A DNA stretch of 64,000 nt from Polynucleobacter sp. MG-6-Vaara-E2. Lineage in GTDB: Bacteria > Pseudomonadota > Gammaproteobacteria > Burkholderiales > Burkholderiaceae. Shown here one piece after another: positions 47,881 to 57,595 of this stretch. The translations under genes and the position numbers were made by a program. The stretch covers positions 1,629,847 to 1,693,846 of the forward strand of contig NZ_CP061303.1 of the NCBI RefSeq assembly GCF_018687695.1. The letters run 5' to 3'. The notes under the pieces were generated by a model, which had not been told where the DNA came from, did not search any database, and saw only the letters and a list, made by a program, of their open reading frames with translations. The stretch's first letter is position 1. Every line of letters begins with the position of its first letter.

Positions 47881-50187
47881 TTAAATTTCTTCTGCAGGTG
47901 CGACATCAACCTTGGCTGCCTTACCGGGCAACTTAGGAGCTTCAAAGTTCAACTGCACTTTGCCTTCTTCATCGATATCAACATCCACATGTCCGCCTTG
48001 CGCTAACTTACCAAAGAGCAGTTCATCAGCAAGCGCTTTACGGACAGTGTCCTGAATAATGCGCTGCATAGGACGTGCACCCATTAATGGATCGAAGCCA
48101 TGCTTAGCTAAATGCGCACGCAACGCGGGACTGAAAGTGGCATCGACCTTCTTCTCATGTAACTGTTCTTCCAACTGCATTAGGAATTTGTCGACAACAC
48201 GCATGATGATGGTTTCATCGAGAGCTTTGAAGGAAACAATGGCATCCAGGCGATTGCGGAACTCAGGCGTAAAGAACTTTTTAATATCAGCCATCTCATC
48301 GCCAGATTCACGCGCATTGGTAAAGCCAATCGTCGACTTCTGCATTGCTTCGGCACCAGCATTGGTAGTCATGATAATGATCACATTACGGAAATCTGTC
48401 TTGCGACCGTTGTTATCCGTTAAGGTGCCATGATCCATCACCTGCAAGAGGATATTGAAAATATCAGGATGGGCTTTTTCAATTTCATCAAGCAAGAGTA
48501 CGCAATGTGGCTTCTTATTTACAGCCTCAGTCAGCAAGCCACCCTGATCAAAGCCAACATAACCTGGAGGCGCACCAATTAGGCGACTAACCGCATGACG
48601 CTCCATGTACTCAGACATATCAAAGCGTAAGAGCTCAATACCTAAAATATAAGCAAGCTGTTTTGCAACCTCTGTCTTGCCAACGCCTGTTGGACCCGAG
48701 AACAAGAATGAACCAATTGGCCTATCAATCTTACCAAGACCAGCACGCGTCATCTTGATCGCGCTAGCTAAGGATTCTACTGCGGGGTCTTGACCAAATA
48801 CCACGCTCTTAATATCGCGATCCAAAGTTTGCAACTTACTACGGTCGTCCACGGTGACTGACTGAGGCGGTATGCGTGCAATCTTTGCCACAATCTCTTC
48901 AATCTCTGGTCGGCCGATCGTTTTCTTCTGCTTTGACTTTGGCAGAATACGTTGCGCAGCACCGGCCTCATCAATCACATCGATTGCTTTATCTGGCAAA
49001 TGGCGATCATTAATATAGCGAGCCGATAACTCTGCAGCAGCGACTAAAGCACCAGCCGCGTACTTCACACTGTGATGCTCTTCAAAACGCGATTTCAAGC
49101 CACGCAAAATTTGCACAGTCTGATCTACAGTTGGTTCAACGACATCCACCTTTTGGAAGCGACGTGACAAAGCAGCATCTTTTTCAAAAATGCCACGGTA
49201 CTCAGTGAAGGTGGTGGCACCAATACATTTGAGCTGACCATTTGATAAAGCCGGCTTCAAGAGATTGCTTGCATCTAAGGTTCCGCCAGATGCAGCACCG
49301 GCACCAATTAAGGTATGAATTTCATCTATGAATAACACGCCATGCGCATGATCTTTTAATGACTTGAGAACGCTCTTGAGTCGCTGCTCAAAGTCGCCAC
49401 GGTATTTGGTGCCAGCCAACAAGGCGCCCATATCCAATGAATAGACAGTAGCATCGGCCAAAATATCTGGGACATCGCCCTTCACAATTCTCCAAGCCAG
49501 GCCCTCTGCAATCGCAGTTTTACCAACGCCAGCTTCACCAACCAATAATGGATTGTTCTTGCGGCGACGGCAAAGCACTTGAATGACGCGCTCTACCTCA
49601 CTCTCACGACCGATCAATGGATCGATCTTTCCCTGACGGGCCATAGCATTGAGATTCTGGGTGTACTGATCTAATGGGCTCTCTTTGCCTGAAGAGGCTG
49701 CTTCTTCAGTCTCTTGAGTGGTATCAGCTGGCTTTACATGCTCAGCTTGATCTTTACGGACACCATGGCTAATAAAGTTCACAACGTCCAAACGTGTCAC
49801 ACCCTGCTGCTGCAAGAAGTACACCGCATGCGAATCTTTTTCCCCAAAAATGGCGACTAGAACATTGGCACCAGTCACTTCTTTCTTGCCATTGGATGTC
49901 GATTGAACATGCATGATGGCGCGTTGAATCACGCGCTGAAATCCAAGCGTTGGTTGTGTATCAACTTCATCATTGCCTGGTACTACAGGCGTGTTGTCGT
50001 TAATAAAGTTTTTGAGTTGAGCACGCAACTCTGCGATATTGACCGCGCAAGCCTTTAGCACCTCAACCGCGGTAGCGTTATCTAGCAAGGCTGCTAGCAA
50101 ATGCTCTACGGTAATGAATTCATGTCTTGATGCCCTTGCGTCAACAAACGCCATGTGCAAACTTACTTCTAGTTCTTGGGCAATCAT
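47881..50187 (-). CDS. clpA: ATP-dependent Clp protease ATP-binding subunit ClpA
   Basis: Hexameric AAA+ unfoldase that feeds ClpP. The 768 residues contain an N-domain ([20 protein letters not shown]), two AAA modules with GEAGVGKT (about 213) and GPTGVGKT (about 490), Walker [14 protein letters not shown] and [12 protein letters not shown], and the IGF-type ClpP loop around [11 protein letters not shown] 50187 overlaps the clpS stop (ATGA), so translation is coupled to clpS. No clpP gene in this window. Confidence 0.97.
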   Translation of the reverse strand: MIAQELEVSLHMAFVDARASRHEFITVEHLLAALLDNATAVEVLKACAVNIAELRAQLKNFINDNTPVVPGNDEVDTQPTLGFQRVIQRAIMHVQSTSNGKKEVTGANVLVAIFGEKDSHAVYFLQQQGVTRLDVVNFISHGVRKDQAEHVKPADTTQETEEAASSGKESPLDQYTQNLNAMARQGKIDPLIGRESEVERVIQVLCRRRKNNPLLVGEAGVGKTAIAEGLAWRIVKGDVPDILADATVYSLDMGALLAGTKYRGDFEQRLKSVLKSLKDHAHGVLFIDEIHTLIGAGAASGGTLDASNLLKPALSNGQLKCIGATTFTEYRGIFEKDAALSRRFQKVDVVEPTVDQTVQILRGLKSRFEEHHSVKYAAGALVAAAELSARYINDRHLPDKAIDVIDEAGAAQRILPKSKQKKTIGRPEIEEIVAKIARIPPQSVTVDDRSKLQTLDRDIKSVVFGQDPAVESLASAIKMTRAGLGKIDRPIGSFLFSGPTGVGKTEVAKQLAYILGIELLRFDMSEYMERHAVSRLIGAPPGYVGFDQGGLLTEAVNKKPHCVLLLDEIEKAHPDIFNILLQVMDHGTLTDNNGRKTDFRNVIIIMTTNAGAEAMQKSTIGFTNARESGDEMADIKKFFTPEFRNRLDAIVSFKALDETIIMRVVDKFLMQLEEQLHEKKVDATFSPALRAHLAKHGFDPLMGARPMQRIIQDTVRKALADELLFGKLAQGGHVDVDIDEEGKVQLNFEAPKLPGKAAKVDVAPAEEI

Positions 50188-50531
50188 GCTTCCTCCATAG
50201 TGCACTGTAGTGGGTGGCCCGCTTCACGGGATAATTCAATAACTTGATGCACCTTAGTTGCCGCAACATCGCGAGTAAAGATTCCGCAAACGCCTTTGCC
50301 AACCAAATGAACCTGCAACATGATGCGCGTTGCTGTTTCGTGATCCTTATTAAAATACTCCTGAATGACCATCACCACAAATTCCATTGGGGTGTAATCA
50401 TCATTCAGTAATAAAACTTTGTACATTGATGGAGCCTTAACTTGCTCGACCTGTTTTTCGAGAAGAAGGGTGTCCTCAACATAGGGATTGGCGGGAACGC
50501 CAGTAGTGGGGTTTTTAGGTGTGCGACTCAT
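50184..50531 (-). CDS. clpS: ClpA adaptor protein ClpS
   Basis: N-degron recognition adaptor of ClpAP. The 115 residues have an N-terminal flexible tail, then [17 protein letters not shown] with the ND-D binding residues, a [21 protein letters not shown] core and [10 protein letters not shown] at the end. ATG 50531 (MSRTPKN) is chosen; it lies seven bases after TAGAAT with no Shine-Dalgarno. The frame extends to 50549, but that would start within the hexamer. Confidence 0.95.
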   Translation of the reverse strand: MSRTPKNPTTGVPANPYVEDTLLLEKQVEQVKAPSMYKVLLLNDDYTPMEFVVMVIQEYFNKDHETATRIMLQVHLVGKGVCGIFTRDVAATKVHQVIELSREAGHPLQCTMEEA

Positions 50532-50538
50532 GAGAAAC

Positions 50539-50544
50539 ATTCTA
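50539..50544 (-). promoter_or_regulatory. clpS-clpA promoter -10 abutting the start
   Basis: TAGAAT on the minus strand ends seven bases before the clpS ATG 50531. No good -35 at ideal distance. Confidence 0.45.
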
Positions 50545-50677
50545 AACACAGATATCCAAACTTGATTTGAGCAGGGTCTTGTTGTGAAAACCCCTCAAAA
50601 ACCCCTCTTTAACCCATATTGGGGCATTTTTTGATAAAAAAAGGGGTAATTACTGGGGGGTATGTATAGATAACTCC
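50545..50677. other. Part of the clpS-cspA intergenic region rich in CCCC and GGGG runs
   Basis: The 285-base divergent gap has runs of C (50591-50594, 50602-50605) and G (50621-50624, 50643-50646, 50655-50660), with two more beyond (CCCC 50684-50687, GGGGGG 50708-50713). They can pair in several alternative ways. CCCA-TAT-TGGG at 50613-50623 then CATTTTTT resembles a weak terminator. No open frame of note and no tRNA-like fold found. Confidence 0.4.
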
Positions 50678-50706
50678 TTGACACCCCTACAAAAAGGGCA
50701 AACAAT
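50678..50706 (+). promoter_or_regulatory. Promoter of the cold-shock gene
   Basis: TTGACA (perfect -35, 50678-50683), 17-base spacer, then AACAAT (50701-50706, four of six). Start about 50713 gives a leader of about 105 bases, long as in cold-shock genes. Confidence 0.6.
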
Positions 50707-50816
50707 CGGGGGGTAGGCTTCAAAAGAGGTTCTATTTAGGCGTGTTGTGGATTGAGACTGATTAAAAAGTATTTACCCTCATCACGGTTGTTTTAAGTTT
50801 ATGTAATGGAGTTCGC

Positions 50817-51020
50817 ATGGCGACCGGAATTGTTAAGTGGTTCAATGATGCAAAAGGTTTTGGCTTTATCAAACCTGATGATGGTGAAGAAGAGTTGTTC
50901 GCGCATTTCAGCGCAATTACTATGCCTGGGTTCAAAACCCTCAAGGAAAACCAAAAGGTAACGTTTGACATTACCCAAGGTCCTAAAGGCAAACAAGCTA
51001 CCAATATCCAAGCGGCTTAA
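50817..51020 (+). CDS. Cold-shock protein, CspA family
   Basis: Single-stranded nucleic-acid chaperone of 67 residues. [17 protein letters not shown] has RNP1, and [10 protein letters not shown] has RNP2; [21 protein letters not shown] closes the OB-fold barrel. ATG has TAATGGAG upstream. A long G/C-run leader and a strong terminator bracket this as a single-gene unit. Confidence 0.97.
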   Translation: MATGIVKWFNDAKGFGFIKPDDGEEELFAHFSAITMPGFKTLKENQKVTFDITQGPKGKQATNIQAA

Positions 51021-51040
51021 TAGTCCTTAGATCATTATGG

Positions 51041-51070
51041 AAAACCCAGGATTCGTTCCTGGGTTTTTTT
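51041..51070 (+). terminator. Terminator of the cold-shock gene
   Basis: Hairpin AAAACCCAGGA / TCCTGGGTTTT with TTCGT loop, followed by more T (eight in total). Confidence 0.85.
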
Positions 51071-51091
51071 TCGTCCGCAATTTGCCTGACT

Positions 51092-51097
51092 TAAAAT
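51092..51097 (+). promoter_or_regulatory. -10 candidate abutting the DUF192 gene
   Basis: TAAAAT ends six bases before ATG 51104; no Shine-Dalgarno, no clear -35 (the upstream bases are the T tract of the cold-shock terminator). Confidence 0.45.
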
Positions 51098-51103
51098 CCT
51101 CAC

Positions 51104-51556
51104 ATGCAAAAATTTAAAAAAATAATTTCCAAGCTATTTGCGACCACCCTTCTACTTAGCCCCGTTATTGCATGGGCTCAAGTGAACGTCGGATTACCCA
51201 CCATTGAACTAAAAACAGGAATTTACCGCATACAAGCAGAGCTAGCTGATACGCCTAAGGCCAGAGAAGTTGGTCTGATGAACCGCGCAAGCATGCCAAC
51301 AAATTTAGGAATGCTGTTTGTCTTTGATCAAAAAGCAGGCCATTGCTTCTGGATGAATAACACGAAGATTCCGCTTTCAATTGCATTCATCGCAGATGAC
51401 GGCAAGATTGTGAATATCGAAGAGATGCAAGCAGAGACAACCAATAATCATTGCCCCAAAGCAGCCGTACGTTACGCCCTAGAGATGAACAAGCAATGGT
51501 TCTCAGAAAGAGTAATTGTGCCGGGGAGTGTAATTACGGGGTTGCCGAGGCGTTAG
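51104..51556 (+). CDS. Exported DUF192-family protein
   Basis: Probable periplasmic protein of 150 residues with a Sec signal (KKIISKLFATTLLLSPVIAWAQ, cleavage after WA-Q or nearby at about 25). The mature domain has the DUF192 signature: AREVGLMNRASMP, GMLFVFD, FWMNNTKIPLSIAFI and the tail VRYALEMN. Function of the family is not established to me. It stands alone between two terminators. Confidence 0.9.
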   Translation: MQKFKKIISKLFATTLLLSPVIAWAQVNVGLPTIELKTGIYRIQAELADTPKAREVGLMNRASMPTNLGMLFVFDQKAGHCFWMNNTKIPLSIAFIADDGKIVNIEEMQAETTNNHCPKAAVRYALEMNKQWFSERVIVPGSVITGLPRR

Positions 51557-51583
51557 AAAGTTAGCTCAGCGAAATAGGAAATA

Positions 51584-51609
51584 AAAAAGCAGACCTAGGT
51601 CTGCTTTTT
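51584..51609. terminator. Bidirectional terminator between DUF192 and ppnP
   Basis: Perfect 26-base palindrome with core GCAGACCTAGGTCTGC flanked by A and T runs; both strands carry T tracts. Confidence 0.85.
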
Positions 51610-51627
51610 CTTTAGCAATTAAGCTCT

Positions 51628-51933
51628 TTACTCAAAGTGGCAGACATAATGCACTGGTTGCTCAGCGCGAATAATAAAATAACCGCCTTTTTCTACTTCC
51701 CAGCTCTGACCGGCTTTGAACTCTTGCTCTGGAGCACCGTTGATACTGACAAATGCATTGCCATCGACTACTTCCATGACTTCTTTAGTGCTAAGGTCAA
51801 AACGCAAAGTGCTTGGTAATACAACCCCAACAGACTTGCGAACGCCATTAGGCAGAGTCACGGTGTGTGAAACACACTTCCCATCAAAAAATACATTGGC
51901 TTTTTTGCCGACTGAGACTTGATCAAATTGCAT
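51628..51933 (-). CDS. ppnP: Pyrimidine/purine nucleoside phosphorylase PpnP-like
   Basis: Cupin-fold protein of the DUF1255/YaiE family that cleaves nucleosides with phosphate. The 101 residues include KANVFFDGKCVSHTV, GVRKSVGVVLPSTLRF and the cupin FKAGQSWEVEKGGYFIIRA. Length matches the family (94-105). It stands between a terminator and argG, whose stop-to-start gap is some 40 bases, so cotranscription with argG is possible but not shown. Confidence 0.93.
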   Translation of the reverse strand: MQFDQVSVGKKANVFFDGKCVSHTVTLPNGVRKSVGVVLPSTLRFDLSTKEVMEVVDGNAFVSINGAPEQEFKAGQSWEVEKGGYFIIRAEQPVHYVCHFE

Positions 51934-51975
51934 CTATTTCTTTCTATTTCATTTGGTTCTAAATATTACTTCTGA

Positions 51976-53208
51976 TTATTTCTTGGCGCGCTTACGCTTT
52001 GCTATTTCAGCAATCCGCATACGCAATGCATTGAGCTTGATGAAGCCGCCAGCATCCGCCTGGTTATAGGCGCCACCATCATCATCAAAGGTTGCAATGT
52101 TTTGATCAAACAAGGTATTGGCTGAGTCACGTGAAATCACGGATACAGAACCTTTATAAAGCTTGAGGCGCACTACACCATTAACCATTTGTTGGGTGTG
52201 ATCGATCAAGGTTTGCAACGCAAGACGCTCTGGAGACCACCATAAGCCGTTGTAGATCAAGCTAGCGTAGCGTGGCATCAGATCATCCTTCAAGTGAGCC
52301 ACTTCACGATCAAGCGTAATACTTTCAATACCGCGATGCGCCTTTAGAAGGATTGTGCCGCCAGGAGTCTCATAACAGCCGCGACTCTTCATACCAACGA
52401 AGCGGTTTTCAACCAAATCAAGACGGCCAATACCATGCTGACCGCCAACGCGATTGAGCTCTGCTAATAATTCATGAGGCTTGTATGCCTTGCCGTTAAT
52501 CGCAACCGGATCTCCAGCTTTAAATTCAATCTCAATGATTTCTGGAGCGTCAGAGGCTTTCTCGGGAGAGACTGTCCAACGCCACATTGACTCTTCAGCC
52601 TCGGCATTTGGATTCTCAAGATGGCGACCTTCATAGCTGATGTGCAAAAGGTTGGCATCCATTGAATAGGGTGAACCGCCTTGCTTATGCTTCATCTCTA
52701 CAGGAATTCCATGCTTTTCAGCGTAAGCCATTAACTTCTCGCGTGAAAGAAGGTCCCACTCACGCCATGGAGCAATCACTTTAATTCCCGGCTCAAGTGC
52801 GTAGTAACCCAACTCAAAGCGAACCTGGTCATTACCTTTGCCAGTAGCGCCGTGAGATACAGAGTCGGCACCAGTTAAGCGGGCAATCTCAATTTGACGT
52901 TTAGCGATCAATGGGCGCGCAATGGAAGTGCCCAAGAGATATTCGCCCTCATAAATCGTATTGGCGCGGAACATTGGGAACACAAAGTCACGTACAAATT
53001 CTTCGCGCAAGTCATCAATAAAAATGTTCTCTGGTTTGATACCAAACTGAAGAGCCTTAGCACGCGCTGGCTCAAGCTCTTCACCCTGACCCAAGTCAGC
53101 AGTAAAAGTAACAATTTCGCAACCGTAGGTATCTTGAAGCCACTTCAAGATCACGCTAGTGTCGAGTCCACCAGAATAGGCTAGTACCGCTTTTTTAATA
53201 TCAGACAT
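51976..53208 (-). CDS. argG: Argininosuccinate synthase
   Basis: Joins citrulline and aspartate with ATP. The 410 residues show [17 protein letters not shown] (PP-loop), [31 protein letters not shown] and [18 protein letters not shown]. This is the standard bacterial type. ATG 53208 has no strong Shine-Dalgarno. argF lies upstream with a 64-base A/T-rich gap, so citrulline formation and use are grouped. Confidence 0.97.
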   Translation of the reverse strand: MSDIKKAVLAYSGGLDTSVILKWLQDTYGCEIVTFTADLGQGEELEPARAKALQFGIKPENIFIDDLREEFVRDFVFPMFRANTIYEGEYLLGTSIARPLIAKRQIEIARLTGADSVSHGATGKGNDQVRFELGYYALEPGIKVIAPWREWDLLSREKLMAYAEKHGIPVEMKHKQGGSPYSMDANLLHISYEGRHLENPNAEAEESMWRWTVSPEKASDAPEIIEIEFKAGDPVAINGKAYKPHELLAELNRVGGQHGIGRLDLVENRFVGMKSRGCYETPGGTILLKAHRGIESITLDREVAHLKDDLMPRYASLIYNGLWWSPERLALQTLIDHTQQMVNGVVRLKLYKGSVSVISRDSANTLFDQNIATFDDDGGAYNQADAGGFIKLNALRMRIAEIAKRKRAKK

Positions 53209-53272
53209 GATTTCTTATTCAATCAAAATTAATAAATGAATTTCTTAAATTTTATTGCTTGCGTTTTATAAC

Positions 53273-54292
53273 TTAATCCAAACGGCCACAGAGCAAATAC
53301 TCCATCAAAGCCTTTTGAACATGCAAACGATTTTCAGCCTCTTCCCACACAATGCTCTGCGGACCATCAATCACGCCCGCAGAAACTTCTTCACCTCGAT
53401 GTGCTGGCAAGCAATGCATAAATAAGGCATCTGGTTTTGCTACCGCCATCAACTCTTCATCAACCATCCAGTCCTGAAAGGCATTCATGCGCGAATTGTT
53501 TTCAGCCTCAAAGCCCATGCTGGTCCATACGTCAGTAGTTACCAAGCCAGCATCTTTACAAGCATCCTTTGGATCAGCGCAAACGGTTAAATATTTTGCA
53601 GCATTCTTAGTCAAGCGCGCAGGATCTAGCTGATAACCCTGGGGGGCAGAGAAACGTAATTGGAAATCCAAACATTCAGCCGCCTGTATCCAGGTATAGG
53701 CCATATTGTTGGCATCACCTACCCAAGCAACCGTTTTACCCTGAATCGGTCCGCGCGCTTCAACGAAAGTAAAGATATCAGCCAAAACTTGGCAAGGATG
53801 GTATTCGTTGGTCAAGCCATTAATTACAGGTACACGGGAATTAGCAGCAAAACGCTCGATGATCTCCTGACCGAAGGTGCGGATCATGATGATGTCAGTC
53901 ATCCTTGAGATAACCTGTGCAGCGTCCTCTACAGGCTCGCCACGACCCAACTGAGTGTCACGAGTGTTTAGGTATACAGCATGGCCACCAAGCTGATGGA
54001 TGCCCGCCTCGAAAGAAAGACGAGTCCGTGTGGAGTGCTTTTCAAAAATCATTGCCAAAGTACGGTCATGCAAAGGATGCCAAGTCTCATAACTCTTAAA
54101 CTTTGCTTTTAACCAAGCTGATCTTTTGAGCAAATAGTCATATTCCTCGCGAGTGAGGTCAGCAAACTGCAGATAATGCTTTACCTGACCAGGCACTTGA
54201 GGCTTTGCCAGAGATGTCATAGTTGAGCTTTCTACTAAAGTTTTGGCTTGCATTTTTTTCTTAAAACTTTCAACTGCACGAAAATAGAACAT
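53273..54292 (-). CDS. argF: Ornithine carbamoyltransferase
   Basis: Makes citrulline from ornithine and carbamoyl phosphate. Motifs: FEKHSTRTRLSFE (carbamoyl-phosphate loop), HPCQVLADI, DAGLVTTDVWTSMGFE and the catalytic HCLPAHRGEEV. At 339 residues it is longer than usual because of about 24 N-terminal residues before MTSLAKPQVPG. ATG 54292 has TAAGAT ending six bases upstream; ATG 54220, giving 315 residues, matches other OTCases better and lacks a Shine-Dalgarno as well. Either start is possible. Confidence 0.96.
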   Translation of the reverse strand: MFYFRAVESFKKKMQAKTLVESSTMTSLAKPQVPGQVKHYLQFADLTREEYDYLLKRSAWLKAKFKSYETWHPLHDRTLAMIFEKHSTRTRLSFEAGIHQLGGHAVYLNTRDTQLGRGEPVEDAAQVISRMTDIIMIRTFGQEIIERFAANSRVPVINGLTNEYHPCQVLADIFTFVEARGPIQGKTVAWVGDANNMAYTWIQAAECLDFQLRFSAPQGYQLDPARLTKNAAKYLTVCADPKDACKDAGLVTTDVWTSMGFEAENNSRMNAFQDWMVDEELMAVAKPDALFMHCLPAHRGEEVSAGVIDGPQSIVWEEAENRLHVQKALMEYLLCGRLD

Positions 54293-54298
54293 AAAGCC

Positions 54299-54304
54299 AT
54301 CTTA
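54299..54304 (-). promoter_or_regulatory. Weak -10 candidate abutting argF
   Basis: TAAGAT (4 of 6) ends six bases before ATG 54292 on the minus strand. Included only because of the repeated layout in the window. Confidence 0.3.
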
Positions 54305-54372
54305 CGGTCACCTCAGGCTGTTAAGCTAGAGGACTTAGTAATACTGATTCTTACGAACTTCCTTACGCCAAC

Positions 54373-54681
54373 TTGAACCACAAAAAGCTTTTCATTCAAG
54401 GCATTACCACTTCTGGCAAACCATTTCGACCCAGTGATTGGGCGGAACGTCTCTGCGGGGTGATGGCTACTTTTCGCCCTCCAGGAGATTCCGGAGACCC
54501 ACGCTTCACTTATTCACCCTATGTCATTCCGGTCGTGATTGCTACAGTGAAATGCGTTGTTATCGATACCAGGCTTGGTGACCTCGATCCAAGAGCGCTC
54601 GACTTTGTCATGAACTTTGCCAAAGACAATAGCCTACCGATTGAAGAGGCCTGCGAGTTTGAACCCAAACCCCAATCCTAG
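54373..54681 (+). CDS. DUF3579-family protein
   Basis: Conserved betaproteobacterial protein of unknown role. In 102 residues: FIQGITTSGKPFRPSDWAERL at the N-terminus, RFTYSPYVIPVVIATVKCVVID in the middle and LDPRALDFVMNFAKDNSLPIEE. TTG 54373 is the only reasonable start: the frame opens at 54325 and contains no ATG or GTG before it. No Shine-Dalgarno. It diverges from argF and ends near the rpsT terminator. Confidence 0.88.
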   Translation: MNHKKLFIQGITTSGKPFRPSDWAERLCGVMATFRPPGDSGDPRFTYSPYVIPVVIATVKCVVIDTRLGDLDPRALDFVMNFAKDNSLPIEEACEFEPKPQS

Positions 54682-54686
54682 CCCTA

Positions 54687-54717
54687 AAAACAAAAACCCG
54701 CTCTGATAAGGAGCGGG
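54687..54717 (-). terminator. Terminator of rpsT
   Basis: On the minus strand a seven-base-pair GC hairpin CCCGCTC / GAGCGGG (loop of seven) is followed by UUUUUGUUUUU. On the plus strand the hairpin lacks a T tract, so it belongs to rpsT. Confidence 0.8.
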
Positions 54718-54761
54718 CTTAGGTCGAAACCTGATTCGACCAGCCTAAAACTATTACAAAA

Positions 54762-55028
54762 TTACGCTGCCATCGCCTTGATAGCTGCAGACAAACGTGA
54801 CTTTTGACGTGCTGCAGTATTTTTGTGAGCGATCTTTTTATCAGCAATCTTGTCGATTGTTGCTTGAGTTGCTGCGAAAACCTTCGCTGCAGCAGCTTTG
54901 TCACCAGTTTCGATAGCTTTGCGAACTGCCTTAATGGAAGTGCGAAGCTTTGAGCGCAAGCTGGAGTTATGCTCGTTTTGTTTTACTGCCTGGCGTGCGC
55001 GCTTACGCGCTTGTGCTGTATTGGCCAT
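54762..55028 (-). CDS. rpsT: 30S ribosomal protein S20
   Basis: Small-subunit protein of 88 residues, three-helix bundle. [20 protein letters not shown] at the N-terminus, IKAVRKAIE in the middle and [18 protein letters not shown] at the end are typical. AAGG precedes ATG 55028. Divergent from murJ, as in many proteobacteria. Confidence 0.98.
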   Translation of the reverse strand: MANTAQARKRARQAVKQNEHNSSLRSKLRTSIKAVRKAIETGDKAAAAKVFAATQATIDKIADKKIAHKNTAARQKSRLSAAIKAMAA

Positions 55029-55179
55029 CTTTAAACCTTGCCTCTATAAATTGCAAAATGCGATTAGTTAAAAATCTCGCGGACCTGCCAGATTCATAAG
55101 CAAGCTCGCCAAAACCCAAGATTTTACCTTAAAGGGGCAAAAAAGCCCAGTCCACCCATAAATAGGTGAAAATCGGCTC

Positions 55180-56733
55180 ATGAACCTGCTTTCTGCCGCC
55201 GCTAAGGTTAGCTCCCTGACCATGCTGTCCCGTATTACTGGGCTGCTGCGGGAGACCTTAATTGCCCGCAGTTTCGGGGCTTCGGAGTGGACAGACGCCT
55301 TCAATGTGGCTTTTAGACTACCCAATCTGCTCCGCCGCCTGTTTGCTGAAGGGGCTTTTTCCCAGGCTTTTGTGCCTATTTTGGGTGAAATTTCCACAAA
55401 TGAGGACCAAAACAAGGCCAAAATCCTTATTAATGCGGTTGCCACACTCTTATTTTGGGCTCTCCTGCTAACGGTACTGCTTGGGGTTATTGGCGCGCCC
55501 CTGCTCATTCTGGTGATTGCTACAGGCTTTAGCGGTGGCCCAGCTTATGAGGCTAGTGTTGTGATGACCCGAATCATGTTCCCCTACATCGGACTGATTT
55601 CGATGGTTTCCCTCTCAGCGGGGATTCTGAACACTTATCACCGCTTTGCAATTCCAGCGTTCACACCAGTACTCCTCAATTTCGCTTTAATTGGAAGCGC
55701 TATCTTTTTAGCACCACATTTAGAGCAACCAATTTATGCATTGAGTATTGGCGTCCTTTTGGGCGGCGTGCTCCAGCTAGCCATTCAAGTGCCAGCACTT
55801 TCTCGCTTGGGTCTTTTGCCTCGAATCGGTTTGCTACCTGGAGCAATCAAGGCTGCTATCACAAACCCTGATGCAAGACGCGTCATGAAACTGATGGGGC
55901 CTGCAGTATTTGCAGTTTCCGTTGCGCAAATTTCTTTGATCATCAACACCAACATTGCATCGCACTTACAAGCAGGTAGCGTTTCTTGGCTCTCTTATGC
56001 CGATCGTTTAATGGAATTTCCAACCGCACTGCTTGGTGTTGCGCTGGGCACAGTGCTTCTGCCAAGCTTAAGCAAGGCCAATGCAAAAAATGATTTAGTG
56101 CATGCCGGTGAACTACTCGTTTGGGGATTGCAACTCACCTTCTTGCTTGCTGCACCGTCTGCTATTGCGCTCTTTATTTTTGGTGAGCCTTTGGCAGCAG
56201 TTCTGTATCACTATGGAAAATTTAATGCGCTTGATGTCCTCATGACACAGCGTGCTTTAGCAGCCTATGGAGTGGGACTCATTGGATTAATTCTTGTCAA
56301 GATTTTGGCGCCTGGGTTTTATTCTCGCCAAGATATTCGCACCCCAGTCAAAATCGGCTTATTCGTGCTCGTTGCTACACAAATGGCCAACTTGGTCTTT
56401 GTGCCTTGGTTAGGGCATGCCGGATTGGCCTTATCGGTTGGCACTGGTGCTTGTTTGAACGCCGCCCTACTATGGGTTGGCCTACATAAACGAGGCGCTC
56501 TCCCAAGCGCAGCCTGGATAAAGTATTTGGGGCAGCTCTTATTGGCTTTAATCCCGTTTGCAGCCGTCCTTTTTTATGCGGCCAATGCTCATAACTGGAT
56601 TGCCCTACAGGCCGAGCCTTGGACTCGTATTGGCTTATTGACGCTATGGTTGACTATCGCAGCCTTGATTTACTTTGGTGCCCTAGCCTTGGTTGGAATT
56701 CGCTGGCAAAAATTCTTGCGTCATGCAAAATAG
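55180..56733 (+). CDS. murJ: Lipid II flippase MurJ
   Basis: Flips lipid-linked peptidoglycan precursor across the inner membrane. The 517 residues have about 14 membrane segments. SSLTMLSRITGLLRE and ARSFGASEWTDAFNVAFRLPNLLRRLFAEGAFS are the MviN/MurJ signature, split here into two parts, and the arginine and aspartate residues needed for flipping are in the central cavity region. ATG 55180 is preceded by AGGTGA at longer spacing. The next gene starts six bases after its stop. Confidence 0.96.
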   Translation: MNLLSAAAKVSSLTMLSRITGLLRETLIARSFGASEWTDAFNVAFRLPNLLRRLFAEGAFSQAFVPILGEISTNEDQNKAKILINAVATLLFWALLLTVLLGVIGAPLLILVIATGFSGGPAYEASVVMTRIMFPYIGLISMVSLSAGILNTYHRFAIPAFTPVLLNFALIGSAIFLAPHLEQPIYALSIGVLLGGVLQLAIQVPALSRLGLLPRIGLLPGAIKAAITNPDARRVMKLMGPAVFAVSVAQISLIINTNIASHLQAGSVSWLSYADRLMEFPTALLGVALGTVLLPSLSKANAKNDLVHAGELLVWGLQLTFLLAAPSAIALFIFGEPLAAVLYHYGKFNALDVLMTQRALAAYGVGLIGLILVKILAPGFYSRQDIRTPVKIGLFVLVATQMANLVFVPWLGHAGLALSVGTGACLNAALLWVGLHKRGALPSAAWIKYLGQLLLALIPFAAVLFYAANAHNWIALQAEPWTRIGLLTLWLTIAALIYFGALALVGIRWQKFLRHAK

Positions 56734-56738
56734 GATGT

Positions 56739-57581
56739 ATGCCAACACAACAACTCGACTATTTCACTTCACTAGTTACTGAGGACGAGCACTTCCCTTT
56801 AACAGAAGCAGCAATCGCTGTAGCACAACACGCCTATCCTGATCTAGATGTTCAAGGTGTTCTCGATCATCTTGACGAGCTGGGCAATAAATTAAAAGCG
56901 CGTATCACCCCTGACACCTCACCGATTCAGCGCTTACAAATTCTCAAGCATTTCTTTTATACCGAGTTAGGCTTTGGCCCAAACCCGAATGATTTTTATG
57001 CGCCTGAAAATTCTTACTTACACTATGTGCTCGAGAATCGCAGAGGCATTCCGATCTCATTAGCCATCTTAATGATGGAATTAGGTCAGCAAATTGGCTT
57101 AAAGATTCGGGGTGTTTCATTCCCCAATCACTTTATGATGCGCATCTCTTTGCAACAAGGTGAAGTGATCATGGATCCATTGACCGGTGATTCTCTCTCC
57201 AAGAATCAACTACAAGAGATGCTTGATCCCTATCTTGATGCTAAAGGCTATCGAGGTGAACTCAGTCTGCCTCTGAATGTATTTCTGCGGGCTTCCAGCG
57301 CCAGAGAGATCCTGTCGCGCTTTCTGCGGAATCTTAAAATGATCTACTCGGAACATGAGCGCTGGGAGCGCTTACTTGGCATCCAAGAGCGACTGGTAAT
57401 TTTGCTGCCTGACTCAATTGAAGAGGTCAGAGACCGTGGTTTGATCTTTGCCCAATTAGAATATTTGCGTCCTGCACTAGCTGATATGCATCGCTATCTT
57501 AGCGAGGTTCCAGAAGCTGAAGATGCAAGTGATATTCGGGAACACATCGCAACACTAGAAAGTCAAACCAAACTACATTAA
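56739..57581 (+). CDS. SirB1-family transglutaminase-like/TPR protein
   Basis: Conserved protein of 280 residues, next to murJ in many betaproteobacteria. The transglutaminase-like domain has NSYLHYVLENRRGIPISLAI and VSFPNHFMMRI (with the G-x-P-N-H-F motif); the C-terminal half (about 200-280) is helical and TPR-like. Its catalytic cysteine, seen in true transglutaminases, seems replaced, so enzymatic activity is doubtful. ATG 56739 follows AGGA at short distance; the frame extends back into murJ to 56619. Function unknown. Confidence 0.85.
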   Translation: MPTQQLDYFTSLVTEDEHFPLTEAAIAVAQHAYPDLDVQGVLDHLDELGNKLKARITPDTSPIQRLQILKHFFYTELGFGPNPNDFYAPENSYLHYVLENRRGIPISLAILMMELGQQIGLKIRGVSFPNHFMMRISLQQGEVIMDPLTGDSLSKNQLQEMLDPYLDAKGYRGELSLPLNVFLRASSAREILSRFLRNLKMIYSEHERWERLLGIQERLVILLPDSIEEVRDRGLIFAQLEYLRPALADMHRYLSEVPEAEDASDIREHIATLESQTKLH

Positions 57582-57595
57582 CCAAATGTGGTGAT

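Noticed and set aside
50643..50713. G-quadruplex on the plus strand
   Set aside because: Four G runs exist, but the loops between them are too long and uneven for a canonical quadruplex; kept only as part of the C/G-run finding.
56619..56738. Forty-residue extension of the SirB1-like protein
   Set aside because: Lies inside murJ in another frame and carries no family signal.
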